A stretch of 37,859 nt of DNA. Origin: Calidithermus roseus (GTDB lineage Bacteria > Deinococcota > Deinococci > Deinococcales > Thermaceae). The DNA lies in NCBI RefSeq assembly GCF_003574095.1, contig NZ_QWLA01000031.1:1-37859 (forward strand). The letters are read 5' to 3'. The notes under the pieces were generated by a model that saw only the letters and a list, made by a program, of their open reading frames with translations, searched no databases and was not told the DNA's origin. The translations under genes and the position numbers were made by a program. The first letter of the stretch is position 1. Every line of letters begins with the position of its first letter. This document shows positions 1-7,355 of this stretch, piece after piece.

Positions 1-640
1 CCACCACCCCCACCTTACGGCGATAGCCCTCCTCGTCCACGCCGGTGCCCCGCCCGGTGACGGCCTCGGCGGGAAGTCCCAAGATGGCCGCCGTGAGCGC
101 GGCTGCCGCCGTGGTATTGCCGATGCCCATGTCCCCCGCCGCCAGGAGGGTGGCTCCCTCCCGGATGGCCCGCCGTGCTGCCTCCATGCCCGCCTCTATG
201 GCCTCTTCAGCCTGAGCCGGGGTCATGGCAGCCTCGAGGGCGATATTGCCCGTGCCCGGGCGCACTTTTGCGCGGATGAGGGCCGGGTGGTCCTCGAACT
301 CGGCGCGTGCCCCTACGTCCAGCACCCAGACCTCGGCTTCGGCGGCGCGGGCAATCTGGTTGATGGCCGCGCCCCCCCGCAGGAAATTGAGCACCATCTG
401 CCCCGTGACCTCGGGCGGATAAGCCGAGACCCCTTCGGCGCTCACCCCGTGGTCGGCAGCGCAGACGATGACCGCTCCCTTGCCCAGCTCGGGGCGCAGG
501 CTCTGCTGGATCGCGGCCAGTCGCACGGAGAGTTCTTCCAGGTAGGCCAGGGCCCTAGGGGGCTTGGTCAGGCTGTCCTGCCGCGCCCAGGCGGCCTCGA
601 GCCAGCGGGTCTGGATGGGTTTGATCTCGGGTAATCGCAT
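1..640 (-). CDS. cobT: Nicotinate-nucleotide:dimethylbenzimidazole phosphoribosyltransferase CobT (3' end outside window)
   Basis: CobT transfers phosphoribose from nicotinate mononucleotide to the lower-ligand base, giving alpha-ribazole phosphate for the cobamide nucleotide loop in the cytoplasm. The first 213 codons are visible. Family hallmarks are the AADHGVSAEGVSAYPPEVT stretch (about residues 61-79), a GGAAINQIA segment, and GDMGIGNTT with AVTGRGTGVD further on. The catalytic glutamate lies near the C terminus, outside the window. The ATG at 640 is preceded by GAGGTG at a good distance and starts 9 bases after the cobU stop, so the gene is read from the same message. It is the most distal operon gene visible; a cobS gene may follow beyond base 1, which is only a guess. 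Confidence 0.93.
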   Translation of the reverse strand, partial: MRLPEIKPIQTRWLEAAWARQDSLTKPPRALAYLEELSVRLAAIQQSLRPELGKGAVIVCAADHGVSAEGVSAYPPEVTGQMVLNFLRGGAAINQIARAAEAEVWVLDVGARAEFEDHPALIRAKVRPGTGNIALEAAMTPAQAEEAIEAGMEAARRAIREGATLLAAGDMGIGNTTAAAALTAAILGLPAEAVTGRGTGVDEEGYRRKVGVV

Positions 641-649
641 GCTTCACCT

Positions 650-1180
650 CTATTTGAGCTTCAGGGGAAGGCCCGCGACCATCAGGTACACCGCACCGGC
701 CTCATGGGCGAGGCGGGCGTTGGCCCAGCCCAGCAGGTCGCGGTAGCGCCGGGCCAGGGCGTTCTCGGGGACGATGCCCATGCCCACCTCGTTGGTCACG
801 ACCAGCAAGCGCTTGCCGGTCTCTCGCCGCGCATCCAGCAGTTCCTCGACGTAGGGGCGCAGCGCCTGGCTGCTCTCCACTGGGTCCGGCTCGCGCAGCA
901 GCAGGTTGGAAACCCACAAGCTCAGGCAGTCCAGCAGCACCACCTCGTGGCGGGCCTGGCGCAGGGCGGCGGGCACGTTCAGGGGCTCCTCGAGGGTCTG
1001 CCACTCCCGAGGGCGCTCGGCCCGGTGTGCCGCAATGCGCTCTTTCATCTCCTCGTCGAGGGCCTGGGCCGTGGCGATGAAACTCACCCGTCCATCGCCC
1101 AACCTGCGGGCCTCTTCCTGGGCGAATGCGCTCTTGCCCGCGCGCGCCCCGCCCGTGACCAGGATGAGCCTAGCCTCCAT
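650..1180 (-). CDS. cobU: Adenosylcobinamide kinase / adenosylcobinamide-phosphate guanylyltransferase CobU
   Basis: CobU phosphorylates adenosylcobinamide and then attaches GMP to give AdoCbi-GDP, the activated intermediate for nucleotide loop assembly. The 176-residue protein has the P-loop GGARAGKS (about residues 10-17), a histidine near residue 52 in the position of the guanylylated histidine of the family, the LLDCLSLWVSNLLL strand, and the diagnostic VVTNEVGMGIVPE motif before the conserved arginine-rich end. The reading frame is open much further upstream, but that part is low-complexity and overlaps the phosphatase gene. The ATG at 1180 overlaps the upstream stop by 11 bases and gives the normal family length. 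Confidence 0.95.
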   Translation of the reverse strand: MEARLILVTGGARAGKSAFAQEEARRLGDGRVSFIATAQALDEEMKERIAAHRAERPREWQTLEEPLNVPAALRQARHEVVLLDCLSLWVSNLLLREPDPVESSQALRPYVEELLDARRETGKRLLVVTNEVGMGIVPENALARRYRDLLGWANARLAHEAGAVYLMVAGLPLKLK

Positions 1181-1724
1181 CCAGCCCCTCCCCACCTCGC
1201 ACGAACAATACCCTACGCCTCGTCCAATCCAGCCCCACCACCGCGCAGGGTGGTAGAAAGCGGTCCTGCTCGAAATCCCGCAGCACCACGCGCAACACGC
1301 CGCCGTGGGTGAAGGCCAGGTGCCGCCCCGGTGGAAGCCCCTCGAGGAAGCCATACACCCTCGAGCGCATCCGGGCCGTGGACTCACCTCCTGGAGCCTG
1401 AAACCCCTCGAACTCCAGCAGGGCCATCCTGTGGGGCTCGGCGAGGTCGGTCCACTTCAGGCCCTCGAGCTTGCCGAAATCCAGCTCACGCAACGCCGAA
1501 AGCCGCCGCTCGGGCTCGCCATAGGCCAGCCGGGCGGTGTGAACGGCCCGCCGAAGATCTGAGGACACCACGCTGTCGAAGTGCTCTGCGGCAAGGAGCG
1601 GGAACAGGGCCCTTGCCTGAGCTTCGCCCAGCGCGCTCAGGGGCACGTCGCTCCAGCCCGTGAGCCTGCCCTCCGCGTTCCACAGGGTCTCGCCGTGGCG
1701 CACCAGCCAGATTTCCACGCTCAC
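1170..1724 (-). CDS. cobC: Histidine phosphatase family protein, probable alpha-ribazole phosphatase (CobC-like)
   Basis: This is a phosphoglycerate-mutase-like phosphatase. The 184-residue protein opens with LVRHGETLWNAEGRLTGW (catalytic RHG, about residues 8-10), has the central SSDLRRAVHTA segment and ends with the second histidine in FTHGGVLRVVL. In cobamide pathways this fold removes phosphate from alpha-ribazole phosphate or from adenosylcobamide phosphate. The fold alone does not prove the substrate; the position between cobQ and cobU supports the CobC role. The GTG start at 1724 overlaps the cobQ stop in a GTGA arrangement, which implies translational coupling. A broad phosphoglycerate mutase-like enzyme is the main alternative. 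Confidence 0.85.
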   Translation of the reverse strand: MSVEIWLVRHGETLWNAEGRLTGWSDVPLSALGEAQARALFPLLAAEHFDSVVSSDLRRAVHTARLAYGEPERRLSALRELDFGKLEGLKWTDLAEPHRMALLEFEGFQAPGGESTARMRSRVYGFLEGLPPGRHLAFTHGGVLRVVLRDFEQDRFLPPCAVVGLDWTRRRVLFVRGGEGLDGG

Positions 1725-3124
1725 GACACTCCCTCCGAAATCAGCCTCTCCAACACGCCGGGCTCCAGGTGGGCCTCGAGGAAGTCGGCCAGGCGCTCGA
1801 AGGTGTCCTCGAGTCCAGGGGCTCGGCCACCGAAAAGGCCCTCGAGCACGCCTTCATTCTCGAACAAGCCGTGAAAGTAGACGGCCAGCAGGTTGCCCTG
1901 GGCATAGACCAAGCCGCCCTCGCCCGTCCGCCCGTGCCGGATCTCGTAACCCTCGACCTCGAGGCCCGACAGGCTCGACCAGTAGCCCTCGAGCCGGGGG
2001 AGCCTCAGGGTGGTGCGGCGCTGGACCTTCTCCCGCACCCACACCGTCTGGTAGGGGAACAGCTCCAGTCCCCGCGCCGAGCCCCCGCCCTCGAGGCCCT
2101 CCGGGTCGCGCAGGGCCGCGCCCATCATCTGCAGGCCGCCACAGATGCCCAGGATCGGCCTACCCGAGCGGTGGTGGGCCAGGATGGCCTCCTCCAAGCC
2201 CTGCGCGCGCAGCCACTCGAGGTCGGCCCTGGTGTGCTTGGAGCCCGGCAGGACCAGGAGATCGGCCCCGGCCAGTTCCCGCGCGCTCCTGGCCCAGACC
2301 AGCCGCACCCCCTCGAGGTGCTTCAGGGGCTCGAACTCGTCGAGGTTGGAGAGGCGGGGGTAGGCCAGCACCGCCACCGTGAAGCCCGCGCCTTGGGAAG
2401 GATGGGGCCCCAGAACCCCGTCCTCCTCGGGCAGACCATGGGTATGCCACATCGGCAGCACCCCCAGCGTCCTCACGCCGGTGAGCTCGAAAAGCTGCTG
2501 GGGGCCGGGAGGAAGCAGGCTAGCGTCGCCCCTGAACTTGTTCAATACGAACCCTGCCACCAGGGCCTGCTCCTCGGGCTCCAGCAGCGCATAGGTCCCG
2601 TAGAGGTGGGCGAAGGCGCCGCCCCGGTCGATGTCGGCCACCAGCAAGACCCGCGCACCGGCCTCTTTGGCCACCCGCATGTTCACGATGTCGGCATGCT
2701 TGAGGTTGATCTCCGCCGGGCTGCCCGCCCCCTCGAGGACGAGGAGGTCGAAGTCCTCCAGCAGCGAGTGCAGGGCCTCGCGCACCACCGGCCAGAGCCT
2801 TTCCTTGCGCTCGGCCCAGGGCAGCCTCGAGAGCTCGAGGTCGGGCCGGCCCAGCAGCACCACCTGGCTTTTCGTGTCGGCCTCGGGCTTGATGAGCACG
2901 GGGTTCATGCGGACTTCCGGCTCCACCCCGGCGGCCAGGGCCTGGAAGTACTGGGCGCTGCCCATCTCACCCCCCTTCACCACCCGTGCGTTGTTGCTCA
3001 TGTTCTGGGCCTTGAAGGGCGCGACCCTCAAGCCCCTCCGGGCGTAAGCGCGGCACAAGGCGGTTACCAGGAAGCTCTTGCCCGCCCCGCTGGTGCAGCC
3101 CTGGACCATGAGGGCCTTGGCCAT
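1721..3124 (-). CDS. cobQ: Cobyric acid synthase CobQ
   Basis: CobQ amidates the b, d, e and g carboxylates of adenosylcobyrinate a,c-diamide using glutamine and ATP, giving adenosylcobyric acid. The 467-residue protein has the MVQGCTSGAGKSFL P-loop-type motif at the N terminus, the KAQNMSNNARV and LIKPEADTKSQVVL signatures, the VLEGAGSPAEINL segment, and a C-terminal triad glutamine amidotransferase domain with LPGSKHTRADL, the nucleophile cysteine in GICGGLQMMG, and histidine in YFHGLFEN. Length is a little under the usual 480-500. The ATG at 3124 follows the stop of the upstream aminotransferase directly. Upstream ring-synthesis genes are not in this window, so its substrate must come from elsewhere or from imported precursors. 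Confidence 0.96.
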   Translation of the reverse strand: MAKALMVQGCTSGAGKSFLVTALCRAYARRGLRVAPFKAQNMSNNARVVKGGEMGSAQYFQALAAGVEPEVRMNPVLIKPEADTKSQVVLLGRPDLELSRLPWAERKERLWPVVREALHSLLEDFDLLVLEGAGSPAEINLKHADIVNMRVAKEAGARVLLVADIDRGGAFAHLYGTYALLEPEEQALVAGFVLNKFRGDASLLPPGPQQLFELTGVRTLGVLPMWHTHGLPEEDGVLGPHPSQGAGFTVAVLAYPRLSNLDEFEPLKHLEGVRLVWARSARELAGADLLVLPGSKHTRADLEWLRAQGLEEAILAHHRSGRPILGICGGLQMMGAALRDPEGLEGGGSARGLELFPYQTVWVREKVQRRTTLRLPRLEGYWSSLSGLEVEGYEIRHGRTGEGGLVYAQGNLLAVYFHGLFENEGVLEGLFGGRAPGLEDTFERLADFLEAHLEPGVLERLISEGVS

Positions 3125-4129
3125 CTAGCGCCTCACCTCCGGCAGCACGGCCTGCAGGCCCTCGAGCAGCGCCTGCTGGGCTTCGGGAGCTTGAGCGGAG
3201 AGCCGCAGCCACTCGGGTAGCCCGAACGAGGTGCAGTCGCGCACCCGCACGCCCTGCTCGCGCAGCGCCCGCGCCACGGGGGTGGCCTTCCCCACCCGCA
3301 CCAGCAGGAAATTGGCCACCCCCTCGCGCACCTCCAGGCCCAGCTCCCGCAAGCCCTCGGCCAGTTCGCCGCGCCAGCGCCACAGGGTTTGGCGGGTGGC
3401 CTCGAGCCAGCCCCGCGAAGCCGGCTGCAACACCGCCCGCAGGAAAGCCTCGCCGTGCACCCCAAGCACCCACGAAGGCGCGAGGTTGCGGAAGTGGGCG
3501 AGGTCGCAGGGAGCCAGCAGGTAGGCCGCTCGCACCCCGGTCAGGCCGTGGGCCTTGTTGGGGCTGTACAGCCGCCAGACCCCCTCGGGCAGCGGGGGTG
3601 GGTCCTGGGTGAGGGCGTGATAGGCCAGGTCCAGCACCAAAGCCACCTTCCCCCGCTCGGCCCGGCGGGCGGCCTCCTCGAGGAAGGAATAGACCTCGCC
3701 TGTGGGGTTGTTGGGCACGCACAAGAAGGCCAGGGTGGCCCTGGGCAAGAGCTCGAGGAACTCCCGAGGGCCCTGGGCCTTCAGCAGCGGCAACTCGGCG
3801 GGCTGGGCGGCGCGGGCGTACTCGGAAAAGGTGGGCGGCAGGATGAGCATAGGGCCCCTGAGCCAACGCCAACGAACGAGACGATGAATCAGCTCGCTGC
3901 TGCCTGAGCCCACCGCCACCTGCTCGGGACCCACGCCGTGATGATGGGCGATGGCCCGGTGCAACTCGACGTAGAGCGGGTCGGGGTAACGGCTGGGATC
4001 GGCGGCCCGGATAACCTCCAGGGCAAAGGGATCGGGGCCCAGGGCGTTGGCGTTGGTGGAGAAGTCATAGCGGGGCTCAGGGCCACCGTCGGGCCCACCG
4101 TGGATGGGCCTGAGCACGTCGTCAAGCAT
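3125..4129 (-). CDS. cobD: Threonine-phosphate decarboxylase-like aminotransferase (CobD of Salmonella naming)
   Basis: This PLP fold-type I enzyme of the histidinol-phosphate aminotransferase group in this context decarboxylates L-threonine O-3-phosphate to (R)-1-amino-2-propanol phosphate, the linker that CbiB attaches to cobyric acid. Visible are YDFSTNANALGPDP near the N terminus, VGSGSSELI for the phosphate cup, FLCVPNNPTGEVYS, DLAYHAL and the Schiff-base lysine in YSPNKAHGLTGVRAAYL. The frame stays open to a GTG at 4171, but the ATG at 4129 gives MLDDVLRPIHGG, a natural N terminus, and a short 8-base overlap with cbiB. A generic histidinol-phosphate aminotransferase is the alternative; the operon argues against it. 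Confidence 0.9.
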   Translation of the reverse strand: MLDDVLRPIHGGPDGGPEPRYDFSTNANALGPDPFALEVIRAADPSRYPDPLYVELHRAIAHHHGVGPEQVAVGSGSSELIHRLVRWRWLRGPMLILPPTFSEYARAAQPAELPLLKAQGPREFLELLPRATLAFLCVPNNPTGEVYSFLEEAARRAERGKVALVLDLAYHALTQDPPPLPEGVWRLYSPNKAHGLTGVRAAYLLAPCDLAHFRNLAPSWVLGVHGEAFLRAVLQPASRGWLEATRQTLWRWRGELAEGLRELGLEVREGVANFLLVRVGKATPVARALREQGVRVRDCTSFGLPEWLRLSAQAPEAQQALLEGLQAVLPEVRR

Positions 4130-5018
4130 AGGCTGCCTTCCATAGCTCGAAGAGGGTGAAGACCAGACCACAGATCCAGCCAGCTCGAGCCGTCCAGGCC
4201 AGGCCCGCGCCGAAGTCCCGCGTCGTGGGGCGGCGGCCTTTGGGGTTGAGCACGTACACGCCGGGCTTGCCCAGCCGGACGCCCAGCCCCAGCGCCAGGG
4301 CCGCCATGGGCCAGCCCGAGTTGGGCGAGGGGGTCTTGCGGGCCTCGGTGGCCAGAGCAGTCAAGCCGAAACCAGGGTGACACAGCCACAAGGCCACCGC
4401 CGTGAGGCGGGCAGGCAGCCAGCTCAGCACGTCATCGGCGCGGGCCGCGAACTTGCCCGCCCACTCCCACTCACCCCGGTAGCCCCACATGGCGTCGGCG
4501 GTGTTGGCGAAGCGGTAGAGTGCGGCACCCGGCAGGCCCAGCAGCAAGAACCAGAAGAGGGGAGCCACCAGGGAATCCGAGAGGTTCTCGCTCACCGACT
4601 CGAGCGCCCCCTCGCGCACCTCGGCCTCATCAAGGCTACGGGTGTCCCGGCTGACGATGCGGCTCAAGCGGGCGCGGCCCCGCTCGAGGCTTTGCCTGAG
4701 CTCGAGCTCGACGGCCAAAGCCTCCCCCAGCAGCATGCGGAAGGCGAAGAGCGGCTTGAGCAGCAGCGCGGCCAGGACGGCTTCAGCCCACTCGGGCAGC
4801 GGCGCGAGCAGGCGCGCCAGGGCCCAGTACACCAAGACCACCAGCCCGGCCCCCAGCAGCCAGCTCACGGCCCCCAGCCCGAGGGCGGCTCGAGGAGCGC
4901 GCCCTTTCAGCCAGCGTTCCGCCCACCGCAGGTAGTGGCCCATCCAGACCACGGGGTGCAGCTTCGCAGGTGGCTCGCCGAAGCGCCAGTCCAGCAGCAT
5001 CGCCAGCAATATGCTCAC
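4122..5018 (-). CDS. cbiB: Adenosylcobinamide-phosphate synthase CbiB
   Basis: CbiB is a membrane protein that condenses adenosylcobyric acid with aminopropanol phosphate. The 298-residue sequence opens with the family signature LLDWRFGEPPAKLHPVVWMGHYL, has several hydrophobic helices (for example residues 46-70 and 150-175), the SLDEAEVREGALESVSENLSDSLVAPLFW block (written here only in part in other entries) and the TADAMWGYRGEWEWAGKFAARADD region typical of CbiB/CobD. It starts with GTG at 5018, overlapping the cbiZ stop as GTGA, so it is likely translated by coupled reinitiation. Note that Pseudomonas naming calls this enzyme CobD, which must not be confused with the aminotransferase next to it. 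Confidence 0.95.
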   Translation of the reverse strand: MSILLAMLLDWRFGEPPAKLHPVVWMGHYLRWAERWLKGRAPRAALGLGAVSWLLGAGLVVLVYWALARLLAPLPEWAEAVLAALLLKPLFAFRMLLGEALAVELELRQSLERGRARLSRIVSRDTRSLDEAEVREGALESVSENLSDSLVAPLFWFLLLGLPGAALYRFANTADAMWGYRGEWEWAGKFAARADDVLSWLPARLTAVALWLCHPGFGLTALATEARKTPSPNSGWPMAALALGLGVRLGKPGVYVLNPKGRRPTTRDFGAGLAWTARAGWICGLVFTLFELWKAAYA

Positions 5019-5641
5019 GCACCCTCCAGCGCCGCCGACAGGGCCCTGTCCACCGCCCGCCCCAGGGCCCGCCCCGCCGGGGTCACCGCCCCACAGTAGT
5101 TCTGCCGGGGCCCCTCCAGCAGGGCCACGCTCACCGTGTCGGTGCTGGTGCCGGTGGCGGGGTAGCCCTCCCGCGTGGCGCGCTGCCTGAGTTGGCGGGC
5201 TTTGACCTCGCTCACCACCTGCACCGCCTCCACCATGGCCGCCTCGGCCAGATCGGCGTGGAGCACCGCCAGCACGTTGATGGTCCCCGGACGGGGAGAC
5301 GCGAGCGGGGAAAGCCCCGGCGAGGCGAGGTTACCCAGGCCCGCGGTGAGCCAGACCTGGGCCAGCACCCCCTGCTCCTCCGCCTCGGCGTAGGCATAGG
5401 CGGCCACGTCCACCGCGGTCAGGTGGGCCACGCAGGCGCTGGGGGGGAGGCCCAGCCCTTCCAACTCGGCCCGGACTACGCCCACCACGTCCGGGGGGCA
5501 GAAGTCCTTCGGCACGGTGCGGTTCACGAGGTAGCGGCTGTAGCTGGGGCCACCCCGAAAGGGGGCGCTCGAGAGCACCCGCCGCGAAGCGCCCAGATCC
5601 ACGATCAGGGTCTTATGGCGCAGGGTCGTCTTCGGCCACAC
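5015..5641 (-). CDS. cbiZ: Adenosylcobinamide amidohydrolase CbiZ
   Basis: CbiZ cleaves the aminopropanol-linked amide of adenosylcobinamide, or of some complete cobamides, to release adenosylcobyric acid, so imported corrinoids can be rebuilt with the preferred lower ligand. The roughly 208-residue protein matches the CbiZ family in the N-terminal RRVLSSAPFRGGPSYSRY region, the TAVDVAAYAYAE segment, VWLTAGLGN and the PGTINVLAVL and GTSTDTVSVAL motifs. Two GTG codons are possible starts. The one at 5647 is only one base from the AGGAGG sequence (5649-5654), while the one at 5641 lies seven bases away, so 5641 is preferred. Neighbouring cbiB uses its product directly. Confidence 0.93.
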   Translation of the reverse strand: MWPKTTLRHKTLIVDLGASRRVLSSAPFRGGPSYSRYLVNRTVPKDFCPPDVVGVVRAELEGLGLPPSACVAHLTAVDVAAYAYAEAEEQGVLAQVWLTAGLGNLASPGLSPLASPRPGTINVLAVLHADLAEAAMVEAVQVVSEVKARQLRQRATREGYPATGTSTDTVSVALLEGPRQNYCGAVTPAGRALGRAVDRALSAALEGA

Positions 5642-5652
5642 GCCCACCCCTC

Positions 5653-6234
5653 CTAGTGTTCGATCCCCCGCTGGGCTGGAACCCCGGCGTCGAAGGCGTG
5701 CTTGAGCTTCCTGACCTCGCTCACCGTGTCGGCGAGTTCGATCAGGGGTTCGGGAGCACCCCGCCCGGTGAGGACCACCGTGACCTTTTTGGGCCGCTGG
5801 CGTAGGGTTTCCAGGACTTCCTCGAGCGGCACCCAGCCGTAGCGGATGGGATAGGTGATCTCGTCGAGCACCACCAGGAAGTACTCTCCCCCCAACACGG
5901 CCTCCCTGGCCCGCCGCCAGCCTGCGTAGGCCAGTGCCGCCGAGCGCTCGAGGTCTTTCGAGGTCCAGCTAAAGCCATCCCCCAGGCCCTCGATCTCCAC
6001 CCCCAGCCTTTCCAGCGCCCGGTGCTCGCCGAAGGCTGCCCCCGCGTGCTTCATGAACTGGAAGATGCGCGCCGTGTACCCGCGCCCCACCGCCCGCAGC
6101 ACCAATCCCAACGCGGCGGTGGTCTTGCCCTTGCCGTCGCCGGTGTTCACGATGACCAAGCCCCGCCGCTGGCCGGTGGGCTTGCGGTAGGGTTTTTCGG
6201 TCTTAACCTCTTCGCGCCAGTCCTGCGCCATCAT
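5653..6234 (-). CDS. cobO: Corrinoid adenosyltransferase CobO (BtuR/CobA family)
   Basis: CobO transfers the 5'-deoxyadenosyl group of ATP to reduced cobalt, the step that makes imported corrinoids substrates for the rest of the pathway. The protein of about 193 residues has the Walker A motif [14 protein letters not shown], the [17 protein letters not shown] segment, [14 protein letters not shown] and [17 protein letters not shown], all typical of the CobO/BtuR family rather than the PduO family. ATG codons stand at 6234 and 6231 directly behind GGAGGG; the first overlaps the upstream gene's stop in an ATGA. The extension to 6282 seen in the open frame is not needed. It is separated from cbiZ by 11 bases at most. 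Confidence 0.95.
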   Translation of the reverse strand: MMAQDWREEVKTEKPYRKPTGQRRGLVIVNTGDGKGKTTAALGLVLRAVGRGYTARIFQFMKHAGAAFGEHRALERLGVEIEGLGDGFSWTSKDLERSAALAYAGWRRAREAVLGGEYFLVVLDEITYPIRYGWVPLEEVLETLRQRPKKVTVVLTGRGAPEPLIELADTVSEVRKLKHAFDAGVPAQRGIEH

Positions 6235-6560
6235 CCCTCCAACCAGGCGTACAGGGGCGTCTCCACGAACTCCGGCTCGCAAGCGTAGAAGCGCAGCCCC
6301 GGCAGGCTCAGGCCCCGAGCATCGAAGCTGAACTCGAGCAGGTCCACGGGCAGCGCATACACCAGCGCCTGGGCCGCCGCGACCCCTTCCCGTGCGAGCA
6401 GGGGGCCGTAGGGACCTCGCTCACGCACCACCACCAGGTAGCGCACCAAGCAGGGCCCGTCCTGCGAGCGCACCCGGCGCACCTCGCCCAGGTCCAACAG
6501 CAGCAACCGCTCGGTCACCTTGAGGCTGCAACGGGTCAGGGGGCTCGAGGTCTTCGGCAC
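6231..6560 (-). CDS. Small protein of unknown function in the cobamide operon, with an N-terminal resemblance to CbiZ
   Basis: I do not recognise this 109-residue protein. It starts with GTG at 6560, three bases after the btuD stop, and its own stop overlaps the cobO start, so it is clearly an operon member and not a shadow frame. There is no signal peptide or membrane helix. Residues 18-47 ([15 protein letters not shown] ... VRYLV) can be laid against the N terminus of the CbiZ encoded in the same operon (TLIVDLGASRRVLSS ... SRYLV), with matching DLG, RRV and RYLV. The rest ([30 protein letters not shown]) shows no CbiZ catalytic-region motifs. It may be a truncated CbiZ paralogue or an unrelated small corrinoid-handling protein; function unknown. 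Confidence 0.75.
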   Translation of the reverse strand: MPKTSSPLTRCSLKVTERLLLLDLGEVRRVRSQDGPCLVRYLVVVRERGPYGPLLAREGVAAAQALVYALPVDLLEFSFDARGLSLPGLRFYACEPEFVETPLYAWLEG

Positions 6561-6563
6561 GGC

Positions 6564-7355
6564 TCACCCCAGCAGCACCACCGGGCGCCCCTCGACCTCG
6601 TGCACCCGCACCATCGGGCCGTAGACGTGGTCCAGAATCGGCTGGGTGACGATCGTTCTTGGCTCGCCCTCGGCCACGATGCGGCCTGCGCTGAGGAAGG
6701 CCACGCGGTCGGCCCGCAGGGCCAGGTTGGGGTCGTGCAGCACCGTGAGGATGCCGATGCCCCCTGCGCGCAGGCTCGTCAGCAAAGCCACGAACTCGGC
6801 CTGGTGGTGCAGGTCGAGGTGAGCGGTGGGCTCGTCGAGCAGCAAATAGCGTGGCTTGGCCGCCAGAGCCCGCGCCAACAGCACCCTCTGACGCTCCCCG
6901 CCCGAGAGCGTGGGCAGCAGGCGGTGGCGGAAGGGCCGGGTCTGGGTCTGCTCGAGCGCCCACTCCACGGCCTCCTGGTCCTCCTTGCCCTCACGCTTGA
7001 GGAGCCCCAGGTGGGGGGTACGCCCCAGCCGCACGACCTCCTCCACCGTCATGTCCTCGGGGTAGCCGCCGTTCTGGCTCAGGAAGGCGATGGTCTGGCC
7101 GCGCCGGTAGCCCGTAACCCCCTCCAGCGGTTGGCCATCGAGTTCGACCCGCCCCGCGCTCGGCTTAAGCAACCCCGCCAGCAGCCGCAGCAGCGTCGAT
7201 TTCCCCGCGCCGTTGGGGCCCAAAAGGGCCAGCCACTCCCCAGGGCGTAGCTCGAGGCCGACCTCCGTGAGGACGGGTTTTCCCCGATAAGCAAAGCTCA
7301 ACCCCTCGGCCCGGAGCCCCTCTGCACCTTGCGTTTTACGCCCAGCGCTAAGCAT
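6564..7355 (-). CDS. btuD: Cobalamin/corrinoid ABC transporter ATP-binding protein BtuD
   Basis: This is the ATPase subunit that powers corrinoid import through BtuC. The 263-residue protein has Walker A GPNGAGKST (about residues 45-53), Q-loop AFLSQN, the ABC signature LSGGERQRV, Walker B YLLLDEPTAHLD and the switch histidine in LTVLHDPN. The subfamily is that of iron-siderophore and B12 importers; the cobamide context and the riboswitch upstream select B12. The frame is open farther upstream, but that stretch lies inside btuC and is tryptophan- and cysteine-rich nonsense. The ATG at 7355 gives an 8-base overlap with the btuC stop. Confidence 0.94.
   Translation of the reverse strand: MLSAGRKTQGAEGLRAEGLSFAYRGKPVLTEVGLELRPGEWLALLGPNGAGKSTLLRLLAGLLKPSAGRVELDGQPLEGVTGYRRGQTIAFLSQNGGYPEDMTVEEVVRLGRTPHLGLLKREGKEDQEAVEWALEQTQTRPFRHRLLPTLSGGERQRVLLARALAAKPRYLLLDEPTAHLDLHHQAEFVALLTSLRAGGIGILTVLHDPNLALRADRVAFLSAGRIVAEGEPRTIVTQPILDHVYGPMVRVHEVEGRPVVLLG

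Noticed and set aside
1769-3220. Long plus-strand open frame of 483 codons opposite cobQ
   Set aside because: It is a shadow of cobQ in high-GC DNA, rich in His, Gln, Gly and Pro with no motif; cobQ on the other strand has all its family signatures.
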